A stretch of 64,000 nucleotides of DNA, from positions 62,001 to 126,000 of the forward strand of contig NZ_QQAR01000005.1 in the NCBI RefSeq assembly GCF_003350375.1. Direction: 5' to 3'. A model generated the notes under the pieces. That model ran no database searches and was not told where the DNA came from. It saw nothing but the letters and a program-made list of their open reading frames with translations. This document shows, one piece after another, positions 1 to 7,636 of this stretch. A program made the translations under genes and the position numbers. The stretch comes from Flavobacterium sp. AG291. GTDB lineage: Bacteria; Bacteroidota; Bacteroidia; Flavobacteriales; Flavobacteriaceae. The number at the start of each line of letters is the position of its first letter. Position 1 is the stretch's first letter.

Positions 1-1364
1 ACAAAAAAAGAGATTATGTAACCTCCGACGACTTGGATTACAAACAACTGGTGCTACTACAACAGCAATGTTCCGACTATGTAAAGACTGCTTTTAAAAA
101 TAGTGAAAAATTTGGCATATCACTACACGTCAATCAAACGTTGCTTCGTATCAGGCAGCAACTTGAGCGCTTACAGACACTTTTACCATTATTAGCCATA
201 GATGCTCCTGAAGAAGCTAAGAAACACACCATTGAGCTTGCTAAAGACCTTATCAGCTATAACTGTGACAAAAACAACATAAGGAAGCTGATTAACGAAA
301 GTACACAATTGCTTTCGTATGAAGTTACACAACATACAGCCCGTACCGGCGAACATTATATTACCAAAGGCCGTAAAGAATATTTCAGGATGCTTTGGGC
401 AGCTTCAGGAGGTGGATTTATAGTAGCCATTCTCTGTATCATCAAGGTTTTTCTTTCCAAAATGGACACCAGTGCTTTCGGACAGGCCTTTTTTTACAGC
501 ATGAACTATTCGTTGGGCTTCATTACCATTTACCTGTTAGGCTTTACGCTGGCTACCAAACAGCCGGCCATGACAGCATCGGCATTGATTAGCGCCCTTG
601 AAGCGGGTAGAAAGAACGACCATATGCCTGATGCCGAAAAACACAAGGCCTTCGCCGAATTGTTTGCACGAGTATTCCGTTCGCAGTTCATTGCCTTTGT
701 CGGCAATGTATTTGTAGCATTTCCGGTAGCATTGCTGGGCATCTGGCTTATAGATATTGCTTTTGATTATAACCTCGCACTTACCAAATGGTACCATCTT
801 ATACACGACCTGAATCCTATTGATTCACTATCAATATTGCATGCTGCCATTGCAGGTGTTTTCCTCTTCCTATCCGGAATCATTGCCGGAGCGGTAGCCA
901 ACCGCGATAAGTACCAGCATATTTATTATCGTATACAGGAACATCCCTTACTTAAAATGAGTCTTGGGCGTGTGCGTACCGAAAAGCTGGCCAAAATGTA
1001 CGAAAAGAAATGGGCAGGTATAGTTTCTAACTTCTGGTTTGGTATATTTATGGGAAGTACAGGTGCTATTGGTATTTTCCTGGGGCTTAACATTGATATA
1101 AGACACATTACTTTTGCCAGCGGAAATCTAGCTCTGGGGCTTTATGGCGCTAATTGGGAAGTATCGGATGAATTGCTGTTCTGGGGTATTTTTGGCATCG
1201 GTATTATTGGGGCAGTAAACTTCCTGGTAAGCTTTGGCCTTTCTATGGGACTAGCATTCCGTTCAAGAAACATCCCTATCTCAGAGATGCGCCTTGTAGC
1301 CGCTTCGGTATGGAGCTATTTTAAAAAGAGACCGTGGACGTTTTTCTTCCCTCCTCTGAAATAG
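1..1364 (+). CDS. SpecificRecomb-family (Gcr-like) multi-pass membrane protein, 5' end outside the window
   Basis: The reading frame is open from base 3 with no stop, so this is the C-terminal part of a longer protein; the TTG at 33 is unlikely to be the true start. The visible part has a soluble helical stretch of about 115 residues, then six or seven hydrophobic segments separated by charged loops, with motifs such as AASGGGFIVAILC and QPAMTASALISALE. These resemble the family named 'site-specific recombinase' (PF10136, Gcr), whose members are usually about 650-700 residues. Despite the family name, the sequence looks like an integral membrane protein and no recombinase catalytic residues are visible. 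It ends at a TAG and faces the next gene. The family call is from memory of the motifs; the membrane topology is seen directly. Confidence 0.7.
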   Translation, partial: KKRDYVTSDDLDYKQLVLLQQQCSDYVKTAFKNSEKFGISLHVNQTLLRIRQQLERLQTLLPLLAIDAPEEAKKHTIELAKDLISYNCDKNNIRKLINESTQLLSYEVTQHTARTGEHYITKGRKEYFRMLWAASGGGFIVAILCIIKVFLSKMDTSAFGQAFFYSMNYSLGFITIYLLGFTLATKQPAMTASALISALEAGRKNDHMPDAEKHKAFAELFARVFRSQFIAFVGNVFVAFPVALLGIWLIDIAFDYNLALTKWYHLIHDLNPIDSLSILHAAIAGVFLFLSGIIAGAVANRDKYQHIYYRIQEHPLLKMSLGRVRTEKLAKMYEKKWAGIVSNFWFGIFMGSTGAIGIFLGLNIDIRHITFASGNLALGLYGANWEVSDELLFWGIFGIGIIGAVNFLVSFGLSMGLAFRSRNIPISEMRLVAASVWSYFKKRPWTFFFPPLK

Positions 1365-1419
1365 TTTTCAGTAAACTGAATCAGCACCAAATCTATCTGA
1401 ACCGTTAAGCGTATAAAAA

Positions 1420-2079
1420 CTATTTGCTCCCCAACTCCTCAATCTTGTCAGAGGTTATAACCGTTTGTATATAATTGTTATTGGCAAGCCAAAGCATGGC
1501 CCTGGCAATGGTTGCTGCCTTAATACTCCTGTACTTGGCCGCTCCGCCAAAGAGCAAAGGATTGAGTACCCACATAAAACCCTCGGCAATCTTTTCAGCA
1601 ATGCGGTTCTCTTTCCTTTCGGCAAGAATAAGCGAAGGCTGCAGCAAATGTACTTTGGTAATATGTTCCGATAAAACAGCTTCCTGCATTTCTCCTTTTG
1701 TGCGGTTATAAAAGATACTACTGTCGGCATCGGCGCCAATTGCCGAAACCACAATATAAGTACCTATGTGATTATCCGCAGCCAGCTTTGCAGCAGCAAC
1801 AGGAATTCCAAAATCGATATCGCGATAGGTTTTTTTATCAGGAGTTTTAGCTTTAGTAGTACCAATGCAGCAATATACCTCATCTCCCTTAAAAACATCA
1901 GCATAGGCGCTAAGTTCAAAAAGATTGATAAGATGTTCTTCGATTTTTGGATTGTTGTTTTTTACTGATGAACGGGCAAAAAGTTTTATTTTTTCGTAGC
2001 GGCTATCTGCCAGCAGTAATTGGAGGAGTTCACTACCTACAGCCCCGCTTCCACCTAAAAGTATAGCGGTTTTTGGCAT
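1420..2079 (-). CDS. NAD(P)-binding Rossmann-fold oxidoreductase (HTATIP2/atypical SDR-like)
   Basis: A 219-residue protein with an N-terminal dinucleotide-binding loop GGSGAVG (residues 9-15) and a Y124-NRT-K128 pair placed like the SDR YxxxK. The body resembles the NAD(P)H-binding epimerase/HTATIP2-like group, which act as reductases or as redox-sensing scaffolds. No substrate can be deduced. It is convergent with the preceding membrane-protein gene and divergent from dinB, so it is probably a single-gene unit. Start ATG at 2079; length is normal for the group. Confidence 0.8.
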   Translation of the reverse strand: MPKTAILLGGSGAVGSELLQLLLADSRYEKIKLFARSSVKNNNPKIEEHLINLFELSAYADVFKGDEVYCCIGTTKAKTPDKKTYRDIDFGIPVAAAKLAADNHIGTYIVVSAIGADADSSIFYNRTKGEMQEAVLSEHITKVHLLQPSLILAERKENRIAEKIAEGFMWVLNPLLFGGAAKYRSIKAATIARAMLWLANNNYIQTVITSDKIEELGSK

Positions 2080-2233
2080 AGTTGATTTGTTTTCTTGTTT
2101 CCGGTATATGAAATTACAAAAAATATTTCCAAAAATAATAAAAACACGCCCTAAACGGCATGTAAAGCCATTTTTATTGCATCAACTACAAATCAACACT
2201 TAAAAATATAGTAGTAAATCGTAACTTTACAAC

Positions 2234-3337
2234 ATGGAAACCCCCGAAGAACCCATCATCCTCCAACGAAAGATCATTCATGTAGACATGGATGCCTTTT
2301 ATGCCTCGGTAGAGCAACTGGATAATCCGGAACTGCGGGGTAAAGCCATTGCTGTAGGCGGAGGCGAAAGCCGGGGTGTAGTATCTGCAGCAAGCTATGA
2401 AGCAAGAAAATTTGGCGTTCGCAGTGCCATGAGTGGATTTTTGGCAAAAAAGAAATGTCCGCACCTTATTTTCGTCAGGCCACGATTTGACCGTTATCGG
2501 CAGATATCACAACAAATACGTGAAATCTTTCATGAATATACCGACCTTGTAGAGCCTCTTTCTCTCGATGAAGCCTATCTTGACGTTACCGTAAACAAAA
2601 AAGGTAATCCCAGCGCCACAATGATCGCTAAGGAAATACGCCAAAAGATACTCGAAAAGACAGGACTTACAGCATCTGCAGGGATATCCATTAATAAATT
2701 CATTGCTAAGGTTGCCAGCGATTACAACAAGCCTAACGGCCAAAAAACCGTAAACCCTGACGAGGTACTGGAATTTCTTGAAAATCTGGCTATTGGTAAG
2801 TTTTATGGCGTGGGCAAGGTAACCGAAGAAAAGATGTACCAACTGGGCATTTTTACCGGAGCCGATTTAAAGCAAAAATCTATTGAGTACCTGACGGAGC
2901 ATTTTGGAAAATCAGGGGCGTATTATTACTATGTGGTACGCGGAATACACAACGGACAGGTTAAGCCTGACAGGACTGTAAAATCAGTTGGAACGGAACA
3001 CACTTTTTTTGAGAACCTGGTATCGGAAGTATTCATGCTCGAAAAGCTGACACTTATTGCCGATGAACTGGAACGCAGGCTAAAGAAAAAGAAGATTGCA
3101 GGCAAAACTGTTACCCTCAAGATAAAATACAGTGATTTCACCGTACAGACACGCAGTAAAACCCTGCCTTATTTTATATCTGACAAGAGCCTTATCATCG
3201 AAACGGTTAAAGAACTGCTGTATCAGGAAAAACCAAAGGATTCGGTACGCTTACTGGGCATTTCCCTCAATAACCTGAATACTGAGGAATCGGGCGTTAA
3301 GAAACCCGTTGCAGTACAATTGAAGTTTGAGTTCTGA
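2234..3337 (+). CDS. dinB: DNA polymerase IV (Y-family translesion polymerase)
   Basis: A Y-family error-prone polymerase for bypass of damaged template bases. Catalytic carboxylates are visible: D18 in HVDMDAFYASVEQ and D112/E113 in SLDEAYLDV. The helix-hairpin-helix thumb (GKFYGVGKVTEEKMYQLGI) and the little-finger domain complete a 367-residue protein, normal for DinB. A C-terminal beta-clamp peptide is not obvious (the end reads VAVQLKFEF, which is compatible with a weak clamp motif). TAACTTTA at 2222-2229 lies only a few bases before the ATG, so the leader may be very short. I see no LexA box. Confidence 0.95.
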   Translation: METPEEPIILQRKIIHVDMDAFYASVEQLDNPELRGKAIAVGGGESRGVVSAASYEARKFGVRSAMSGFLAKKKCPHLIFVRPRFDRYRQISQQIREIFHEYTDLVEPLSLDEAYLDVTVNKKGNPSATMIAKEIRQKILEKTGLTASAGISINKFIAKVASDYNKPNGQKTVNPDEVLEFLENLAIGKFYGVGKVTEEKMYQLGIFTGADLKQKSIEYLTEHFGKSGAYYYYVVRGIHNGQVKPDRTVKSVGTEHTFFENLVSEVFMLEKLTLIADELERRLKKKKIAGKTVTLKIKYSDFTVQTRSKTLPYFISDKSLIIETVKELLYQEKPKDSVRLLGISLNNLNTEESGVKKPVAVQLKFEF

Positions 3338-3354
3338 TAGTCAGGGGCTGGGAT

Positions 3355-3398
3355 GTCGGAAGTCCGATGTTAAGAGCTTCCGACCTCGGACATCCGAC
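3355..3398. repeat. short inverted repeat of the CGGACTTCCGAC family
   Basis: Arms GTCGGAAG (3355-3362) and CTTCCGAC (3377-3384), followed by another CGGACATCCGAC. It lies between convergent dinB and gldD and may act as a terminator for both. Related words recur at 29105-29127, 47170-47246, 55029-55046, 56540-56557 and 58048-58076. Confidence 0.6.
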
Positions 3399-3404
3399 TA
3401 AAAA

Positions 3405-3977
3405 TTATTTCCACTTAACCGTTTCCATAATATTCCTCATGTCGTCACGAAGGTAACTTGCTGCCGGCATTATAGAATCGAAATTAGGCTTTGCGTAAAA
3501 ATATACCGATCCGGCAAGGAAATGATTCAGGCTGTCGGTTACATAAAACTGTGCATTAGTTGCTGCGTTACCTCCTACTTCATAAAACATTCCGTAGGAT
3601 TTTTTTTCCGGATTAATATAGGGCTGTTCGCGAATATCATCGGCCTTTACAACCTGTTTGTAGGTAAGTGTTTGCGCATCTCTTAAAAGCTCTTCCAGAT
3701 TACCGTTTATCGGTTTGTAGTTAAGATAAATGGTAGCCTTCATTTTTGGGTAATGGATTTCAAGGCTGCTACAGTCTTTACCGGGCTTTAATTGTGCCAT
3801 TGAGTTGTATCCAAAAGTATAAGGACATGGCTGATCCAGCGCCACATATTTACCCATTGGGTAATCAAGCCTTAGATATGCCTCCGGTTTAGGAAGGGTT
3901 TCTCCACCGCAGCTAACTGCCATAACAGCAATAGCTATCATACTTATAAAGCCTGTCAATCTTTGTATTGTATTCAT
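3405..3977 (-). CDS. gldD: gliding motility lipoprotein GldD
   Basis: A 190-residue lipoprotein with a signal peptide ending in a lipobox whose cysteine is C23 (AVSCGG). The LPKPEAYLRLDYPMGKY segment and the rest match GldD, a protein required for gliding and linked to the T9SS in Flavobacterium. Start ATG at 3977 overlaps the gldE stop (ATGA), so the two are translationally coupled. It is the last gene of the mutY-ssb-gldE-gldD set. The lipobox and overlap are seen directly; the role is from the family. Confidence 0.92.
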   Translation of the reverse strand: MNTIQRLTGFISMIAIAVMAVSCGGETLPKPEAYLRLDYPMGKYVALDQPCPYTFGYNSMAQLKPGKDCSSLEIHYPKMKATIYLNYKPINGNLEELLRDAQTLTYKQVVKADDIREQPYINPEKKSYGMFYEVGGNAATNAQFYVTDSLNHFLAGSVYFYAKPNFDSIMPAASYLRDDMRNIMETVKWK

Positions 3978-5263
3978 TTAAGTGTAACCTTAATTTGTTT
4001 TATCCTTCTCTTATCAACTGATTCGACGGTAAAGATATTGCCATTAAAGCTAATTTTTTGACCTTTTTTCGGAAAATTACCCCATACCTCTAAAAGAAAG
4101 CCGGCTAACGTCTCTGCTTCGCCTTTGGCTTCTTCAAATTCTTCTTCTTCAATATCGGTTATCCTGTAAAAATCTTTAAGTGATATTTTCCCATCAAACA
4201 GATAATTATGATCATCGATACGGGTATAAATAATATCCTCATCATCAAACTCATCGCTGATATCGCCTACAATTTCTTCCAGTATATCCTCCAGTGAAAT
4301 TAGTCCTGATGTACCTCCGTACTCATCAACTACTATGGCAAGGTGATTTTTCATGTTCTGGAATTCCTTAAGGAGGTTATCCAGCTTTTTGTTCTCGGGT
4401 ACAAAGAAAGGCTCCCTTATGATAGACTGCCATTCGAAATTATCATTATCGATATGCGGAATAAGATCTTTAATAAACAACACCCCTTCAATCTGGTCTA
4501 CATTATCACGGTAAACAGGAATACGCGAAAATCCTTTATCCACTATCTTGGGAAGCACCTCGGTAAAGGATGCCTCGATATTAAGGGCAAAAATATCAAT
4601 ACGTGGACTCATTACCTGCTTAACATCGGTATTCCCAAAGGTAACAATACCTTCCAGTATCTTTTGCTCCTCAACTGTTGCGTCGCCATAATCGGTAAGT
4701 TCCAGCGCCTGTGAAAGCCTGTCAACAGAAAGCCCGTTACCCTGTGCACCAACCTTCTTCTGGAATTTAATCATCAGTTCGCGCATGGGTATGCTAAGCG
4801 GAGAAAGCAATTTATTAAGCCCAAACAGCACATAACATATCCTGTTGGCAAATTTAACATTGTTTCTTCCGGCATAAACCTTTGGCACTACTTCGGCAAA
4901 AAGGAGTACCAGAGACATGATAACAAGTACCTGTACTGTAAAACTTAGCCAGGCAATACTTATACCACCAAAAAGGACACCGCTTATCCTGAAGAAAAGG
5001 ATAATGACAGCAATATTGATAAAGGTATTTGTAATAAGAATAGTGGCCAGCAGCTTTTTAGGCTTTTCGAGAAGCGAAACAATAAGGCTGCCACGTTTAG
5101 GATTGTCTTTGTTCATCTTTTCAACATCTTCTGGTGAAAGTGAAAAGACAGCGACTTCGGTGCCGGATATGAACGCAGAACAAATAAGGAGGAAGATGAT
5201 TCCTGCCACGCCATATATAAGGCTAAGGTCTAATGAGGTGTAACTCGAGGGGTCGGGGTCCAA
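3974..5263 (-). CDS. gldE: gliding motility-associated membrane protein GldE (CNNM/CorC-like, CBS pair)
   Basis: A 429-residue protein: an N-terminal CNNM-type membrane domain with about four hydrophobic segments (residues 15-180), a CBS-domain pair (about 210-335; MSPRIDIFAL, VDEYGGTSGLISLEDILEEIVG) and a C-terminal CorC/HlyC transporter-associated domain. In Flavobacterium GldE is encoded next to GldD and is thought to act with it. The start appears to be TTG at 5261-5263: the in-frame stop upstream is at 5279-5281 and there is no ATG before the membrane domain. It begins 22 bases after ssb ends and overlaps gldD by four bases. Confidence 0.92.
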   Translation of the reverse strand: MDPDPSSYTSLDLSLIYGVAGIIFLLICSAFISGTEVAVFSLSPEDVEKMNKDNPKRGSLIVSLLEKPKKLLATILITNTFINIAVIILFFRISGVLFGGISIAWLSFTVQVLVIMSLVLLFAEVVPKVYAGRNNVKFANRICYVLFGLNKLLSPLSIPMRELMIKFQKKVGAQGNGLSVDRLSQALELTDYGDATVEEQKILEGIVTFGNTDVKQVMSPRIDIFALNIEASFTEVLPKIVDKGFSRIPVYRDNVDQIEGVLFIKDLIPHIDNDNFEWQSIIREPFFVPENKKLDNLLKEFQNMKNHLAIVVDEYGGTSGLISLEDILEEIVGDISDEFDDEDIIYTRIDDHNYLFDGKISLKDFYRITDIEEEEFEEAKGEAETLAGFLLEVWGNFPKKGQKISFNGNIFTVESVDKRRIKQIKVTLK

Positions 5264-5285
5264 AACAATGGGTATTCGTTAAACA

Positions 5286-5735
5286 TTAAAATGGCAGGTC
5301 GTCATTAGGAGCCGGCACATTTACATCATAATTCGGTTTTACCGGTTCGTTTGCGGTCTGCGAAGAAAAACTTTGCTGCTGCTTCTGATCCAGTTCTTTT
5401 TTAGTGGTAAGGAAGGTAAACTCCGTTACCTGTATTTCAGTTGTATATTTCGTCTGTCCATCTTCACCCTGCCATTGGCGGGATTTAATGCGTCCCTCCA
5501 CATATATCTTATCCCCTTTGGTAAGATACTTTTCGCAAATCTCGGCTGCCTTGTTGCGCACCACGAGGTTATGCCACTCTGTAGAAGTAATTTTTTCATT
5601 GGTTTGCTTGTTGATGTAAATCTCGTTGGTAGCAAGCGGAAAACGCCCAATGCAGTTTCCTCCTTCAAAATAATGAAGCTTTACATCGTCACCCAAATGC
5701 CCTATCAGCATCACTTTATTTAACGTACCGTTCAT
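5286..5735 (-). CDS. ssb: single-stranded DNA-binding protein
   Basis: A 149-residue SSB. The N-terminal OB fold (about residues 1-108) has the typical NKVMLIGHLGDDVKL start and SRQWQGEDGQ loop; a Gln/Ser-rich linker leads to the acidic tip DDLPF that recruits repair and replication proteins. It lies in one transcription unit with mutY upstream (37-base gap) and gldE-gldD downstream, the gene order usual in flavobacteria. Confidence 0.96.
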   Translation of the reverse strand: MNGTLNKVMLIGHLGDDVKLHYFEGGNCIGRFPLATNEIYINKQTNEKITSTEWHNLVVRNKAAEICEKYLTKGDKIYVEGRIKSRQWQGEDGQTKYTTEIQVTEFTFLTTKKELDQKQQQSFSSQTANEPVKPNYDVNVPAPNDDLPF

Positions 5736-5772
5736 TGTTTTCTACTGATTAGTTAAATCAAATATACCACTT

Positions 5773-6816
5773 TTAATGCTCACTCCAATATTTCTCTATA
5801 AAATTATGGATAACAACAGGAAACGGATATGCCTTTAAAGCATTCTCAGAAATTGCCCCAACAACCTCAAAATCAACTGATATTTCCCAAAACCGAATGT
5901 GCAGGTGCTGGTGCGAAAGCTTATGCACAACGGTATCGGCAATAAGCGTGATGTCCTTTGGCGCAAAGCCAAAACCTTTATAATCCCTTATAAAACTTAG
6001 GGCTTTATCCTCCGAAACGGCAGTTTCAGTTTCTATAAGCGGGAACTCATACAGGTTATGCCATATCCCTTTTGCCGTGCGTTTCTGCACCATACTAAAG
6101 CCACGGTTGTCTTTTAGCACTAAATAATTAAAGAAACGGTTGGTTACTTTTGTCTTTTTGAGTTTAACCGGCAGTTCGGCAACACGGCCGGTCGCGAAGG
6201 CAACGCAGTCTTTATTAAATATGCACCTTCCGCAGTCAGGACTCTTGGGCACACACTGCAATGCCCCAAATTCCATCATCGCCTGATTGAATTCTGAAGC
6301 TTGTCCTTTAGGCATTAGTGAAGCCGCCAGCTCCGTGAACTGTTTTTTGGCACTCCCCGATGAGATATCGGTATCTATACCAAAAACTCTGGACAAAACC
6401 CTGTACACATTACCATCAACCACAGGGACAGCCTCGCCATAACTTATAGAGGCTATCGCAGCCGCCGTATAGTCGCCAACGCCTTTTAACTTTAATAGTC
6501 CGGCATAGCTGTCAGGGAAATTACCATTCATTTCGAAGGCAACCAGCTTTGCCGTAGCATGCAAATTACGGGCACGGGAATAATATCCCAGTCCCTGCCA
6601 TAGCTTGAGCACCTGTTCTTCGGGTGCTGCAGCCATGTCGTGCACGGTTGGAAAAGCTTCCATAAAACGTAAAAAATAAGGTAATCCTTGTGCTACACGC
6701 GTTTGCTGAAGCATTATTTCGGATAGCCAAACGGGGTATGCGCCAGGCATTTTTCGCCATGGCAAATCGCGTTTGTTTTGTAAATACCAATGAATTAAAG
6801 GCTTAGAAAATTCCAT
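5773..6816 (-). CDS. mutY: A/G-specific adenine DNA glycosylase
   Basis: Removes adenine mispaired with 8-oxoguanine. The helix-hairpin-helix (LKGVGDYTAAAI, residues 110-121) is followed by D134 in VVDGNVYRV; the catalytic Glu is E33 in SEIMLQQTR. A [4Fe-4S] cluster motif C188-x6-C195-x2-C198-x5-C204 is complete. A C-terminal NUDIX-like domain for 8-oxoG recognition covers roughly 225-345. The 347-residue length is normal. First gene of the mutY-ssb-gldE-gldD run, divergent from the HU gene. Confidence 0.95.
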   Translation of the reverse strand: MEFSKPLIHWYLQNKRDLPWRKMPGAYPVWLSEIMLQQTRVAQGLPYFLRFMEAFPTVHDMAAAPEEQVLKLWQGLGYYSRARNLHATAKLVAFEMNGNFPDSYAGLLKLKGVGDYTAAAIASISYGEAVPVVDGNVYRVLSRVFGIDTDISSGSAKKQFTELAASLMPKGQASEFNQAMMEFGALQCVPKSPDCGRCIFNKDCVAFATGRVAELPVKLKKTKVTNRFFNYLVLKDNRGFSMVQKRTAKGIWHNLYEFPLIETETAVSEDKALSFIRDYKGFGFAPKDITLIADTVVHKLSHQHLHIRFWEISVDFEVVGAISENALKAYPFPVVIHNFIEKYWSEH

Positions 6817-6875
6817 AATTATGAACGGGTCAACAAATGTAAAAGTTTATGTTATTAAATTTTAATAGATTAACC

Positions 6876-6908
6876 TTGAATTATTGTTTTTTTAATTGTT
6901 ATATTTGC
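6876..6908 (+). promoter_or_regulatory. Bacteroidota-type promoter for the HU gene
   Basis: TATATTTGC at 6900-6908 matches the -7 consensus TAnnTTTG, and TTG at 6876-6878 lies 21 bases upstream, as expected for the -33 element of the primary sigma factor of this phylum. It gives a leader of about 30-35 nt before the ATG at 6947. Confidence 0.8.
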
Positions 6909-6946
6909 ACTCTCAAAAAAATACACAATCATAAATTAGAAAGAAA

Positions 6947-7243
6947 ATGACGAAAGCAGACATCGTAGCGAAAATTTCAGAGAAACTTGGTCTTGAGAAA
7001 GGTGATGTACAGGCAACAGTTGAGTCTTTTATGGAAGAAGTAAAAAACTCTCTTGAGACTGGTGATAATGTATACCTAAGAGGTTTTGGAAGTTTCATCA
7101 TCAAAACGCGCGCTGAAAAAACAGGTAGAAACATTTCAAAAAACACTACCATTAAGATTCCTGCTCACAACATCCCGGCATTCAAACCTGCAAAGATTTT
7201 TGTTGACGGAGTAAAAACAAATACTGAGGCTAAAGTAAACTAA
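6947..7243 (+). CDS. HU-family DNA-binding protein
   Basis: A 98-residue nucleoid protein. It has the HU/IHF fold: helical dimerisation half (MTKADIVAKISEKLGL), and the beta-arm region around GFGSFIIKTRAEKTGRN with NTTIKIPAHNIPAFKPAK at the end. It binds and bends DNA as a dimer. Strong promoter just upstream; the 30-residue basic protein gene follows after 27 bases, so the two are probably one transcript. Confidence 0.95.
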   Translation: MTKADIVAKISEKLGLEKGDVQATVESFMEEVKNSLETGDNVYLRGFGSFIIKTRAEKTGRNISKNTTIKIPAHNIPAFKPAKIFVDGVKTNTEAKVN

Positions 7244-7270
7244 TTATTAACCACCAAATCCTTTTCAATT

Positions 7271-7363
7271 ATGCCAAGTGGTAAAAAAAGAAAAAGACAT
7301 AAGGTAGCAACGCACAAACGTAAGAAGAGAGCGAGAGCTAACCGTCACAAAAAGAAAAAGTAG
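7271..7363 (+). CDS. 30-residue Lys/Arg-rich small protein, probably ribosome-associated
   Basis: ATG at 7271 to TAG at 7361-7363 encodes 30 residues beginning MPSGKKRKRHKVATHKRKKR; 20 of the 30 are Lys, Arg or His. The composition and the tight link to HU suggest a small ribosomal or RNA-binding protein. The same small ORF is, as I recall, conserved downstream of HU in flavobacteria. An extra small ribosomal protein has been described in the Flavobacterium ribosome, but I cannot say it is this one. Its stop codon lies inside the left arm of the terminator at 7352-7382. It is easily missed because of its size. Confidence 0.8.
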   Translation: MPSGKKRKRHKVATHKRKKRARANRHKKKK

Positions 7364-7382
7364 TTCTAAACTACTTTTTCTT
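7352..7382 (+). terminator. perfect 14-bp hairpin overlapping the end of the 30-residue gene
   Basis: Arms AAGAAAAAGTAGTT (7352-7365) and AACTACTTTTTCTT (7369-7382), loop CTA, then GTTTT. The stem includes the last codons and the stop, so translation and termination or RNA stability are physically linked. Confidence 0.8.
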
Positions 7383-7420
7383 GTTTTAAAAGAATTTTTA
7401 AGTTCATTGAAAAAAAGGGT

Positions 7421-7621
7421 TTTAGACTTTAGATTTTAGATTTTAGATTTGGCTGCAAAGTGCACTGAATACTGAGAATGAGACTAATAACTCTAATCCT
7501 ATGGGTACAAAAATACCTGTAAATTAATGTTTAATCCATCTGCTAACTGTTTAGAGTTTGTTGTTTGTTGTTTGTTGTTTCCTTTTTGGCAACCATAAAC
7601 CATAAGCTATAAACCATAAAC
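7421..7621. repeat. low-complexity leader before RNase G
   Basis: Short direct repeats in the gap between 7383 and 7636: three ATTTTAG/TTTAGA words near 7425-7450, TTTGTTG units at 7560-7578 and ACCATAAAC-type words at 7590-7621. No gene is visible in it. It probably holds the rng promoter and leader. Confidence 0.55.
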
Positions 7622-7636
7622 AAATAACAGATAAAA

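Noticed and set aside
1..1364. DNA recombinase / mobile element implied by the 'site-specific recombinase' family name
   Set aside because: Multiple membrane helices, no tyrosine- or serine-recombinase residues, and no inverted repeats or attachment sites nearby.
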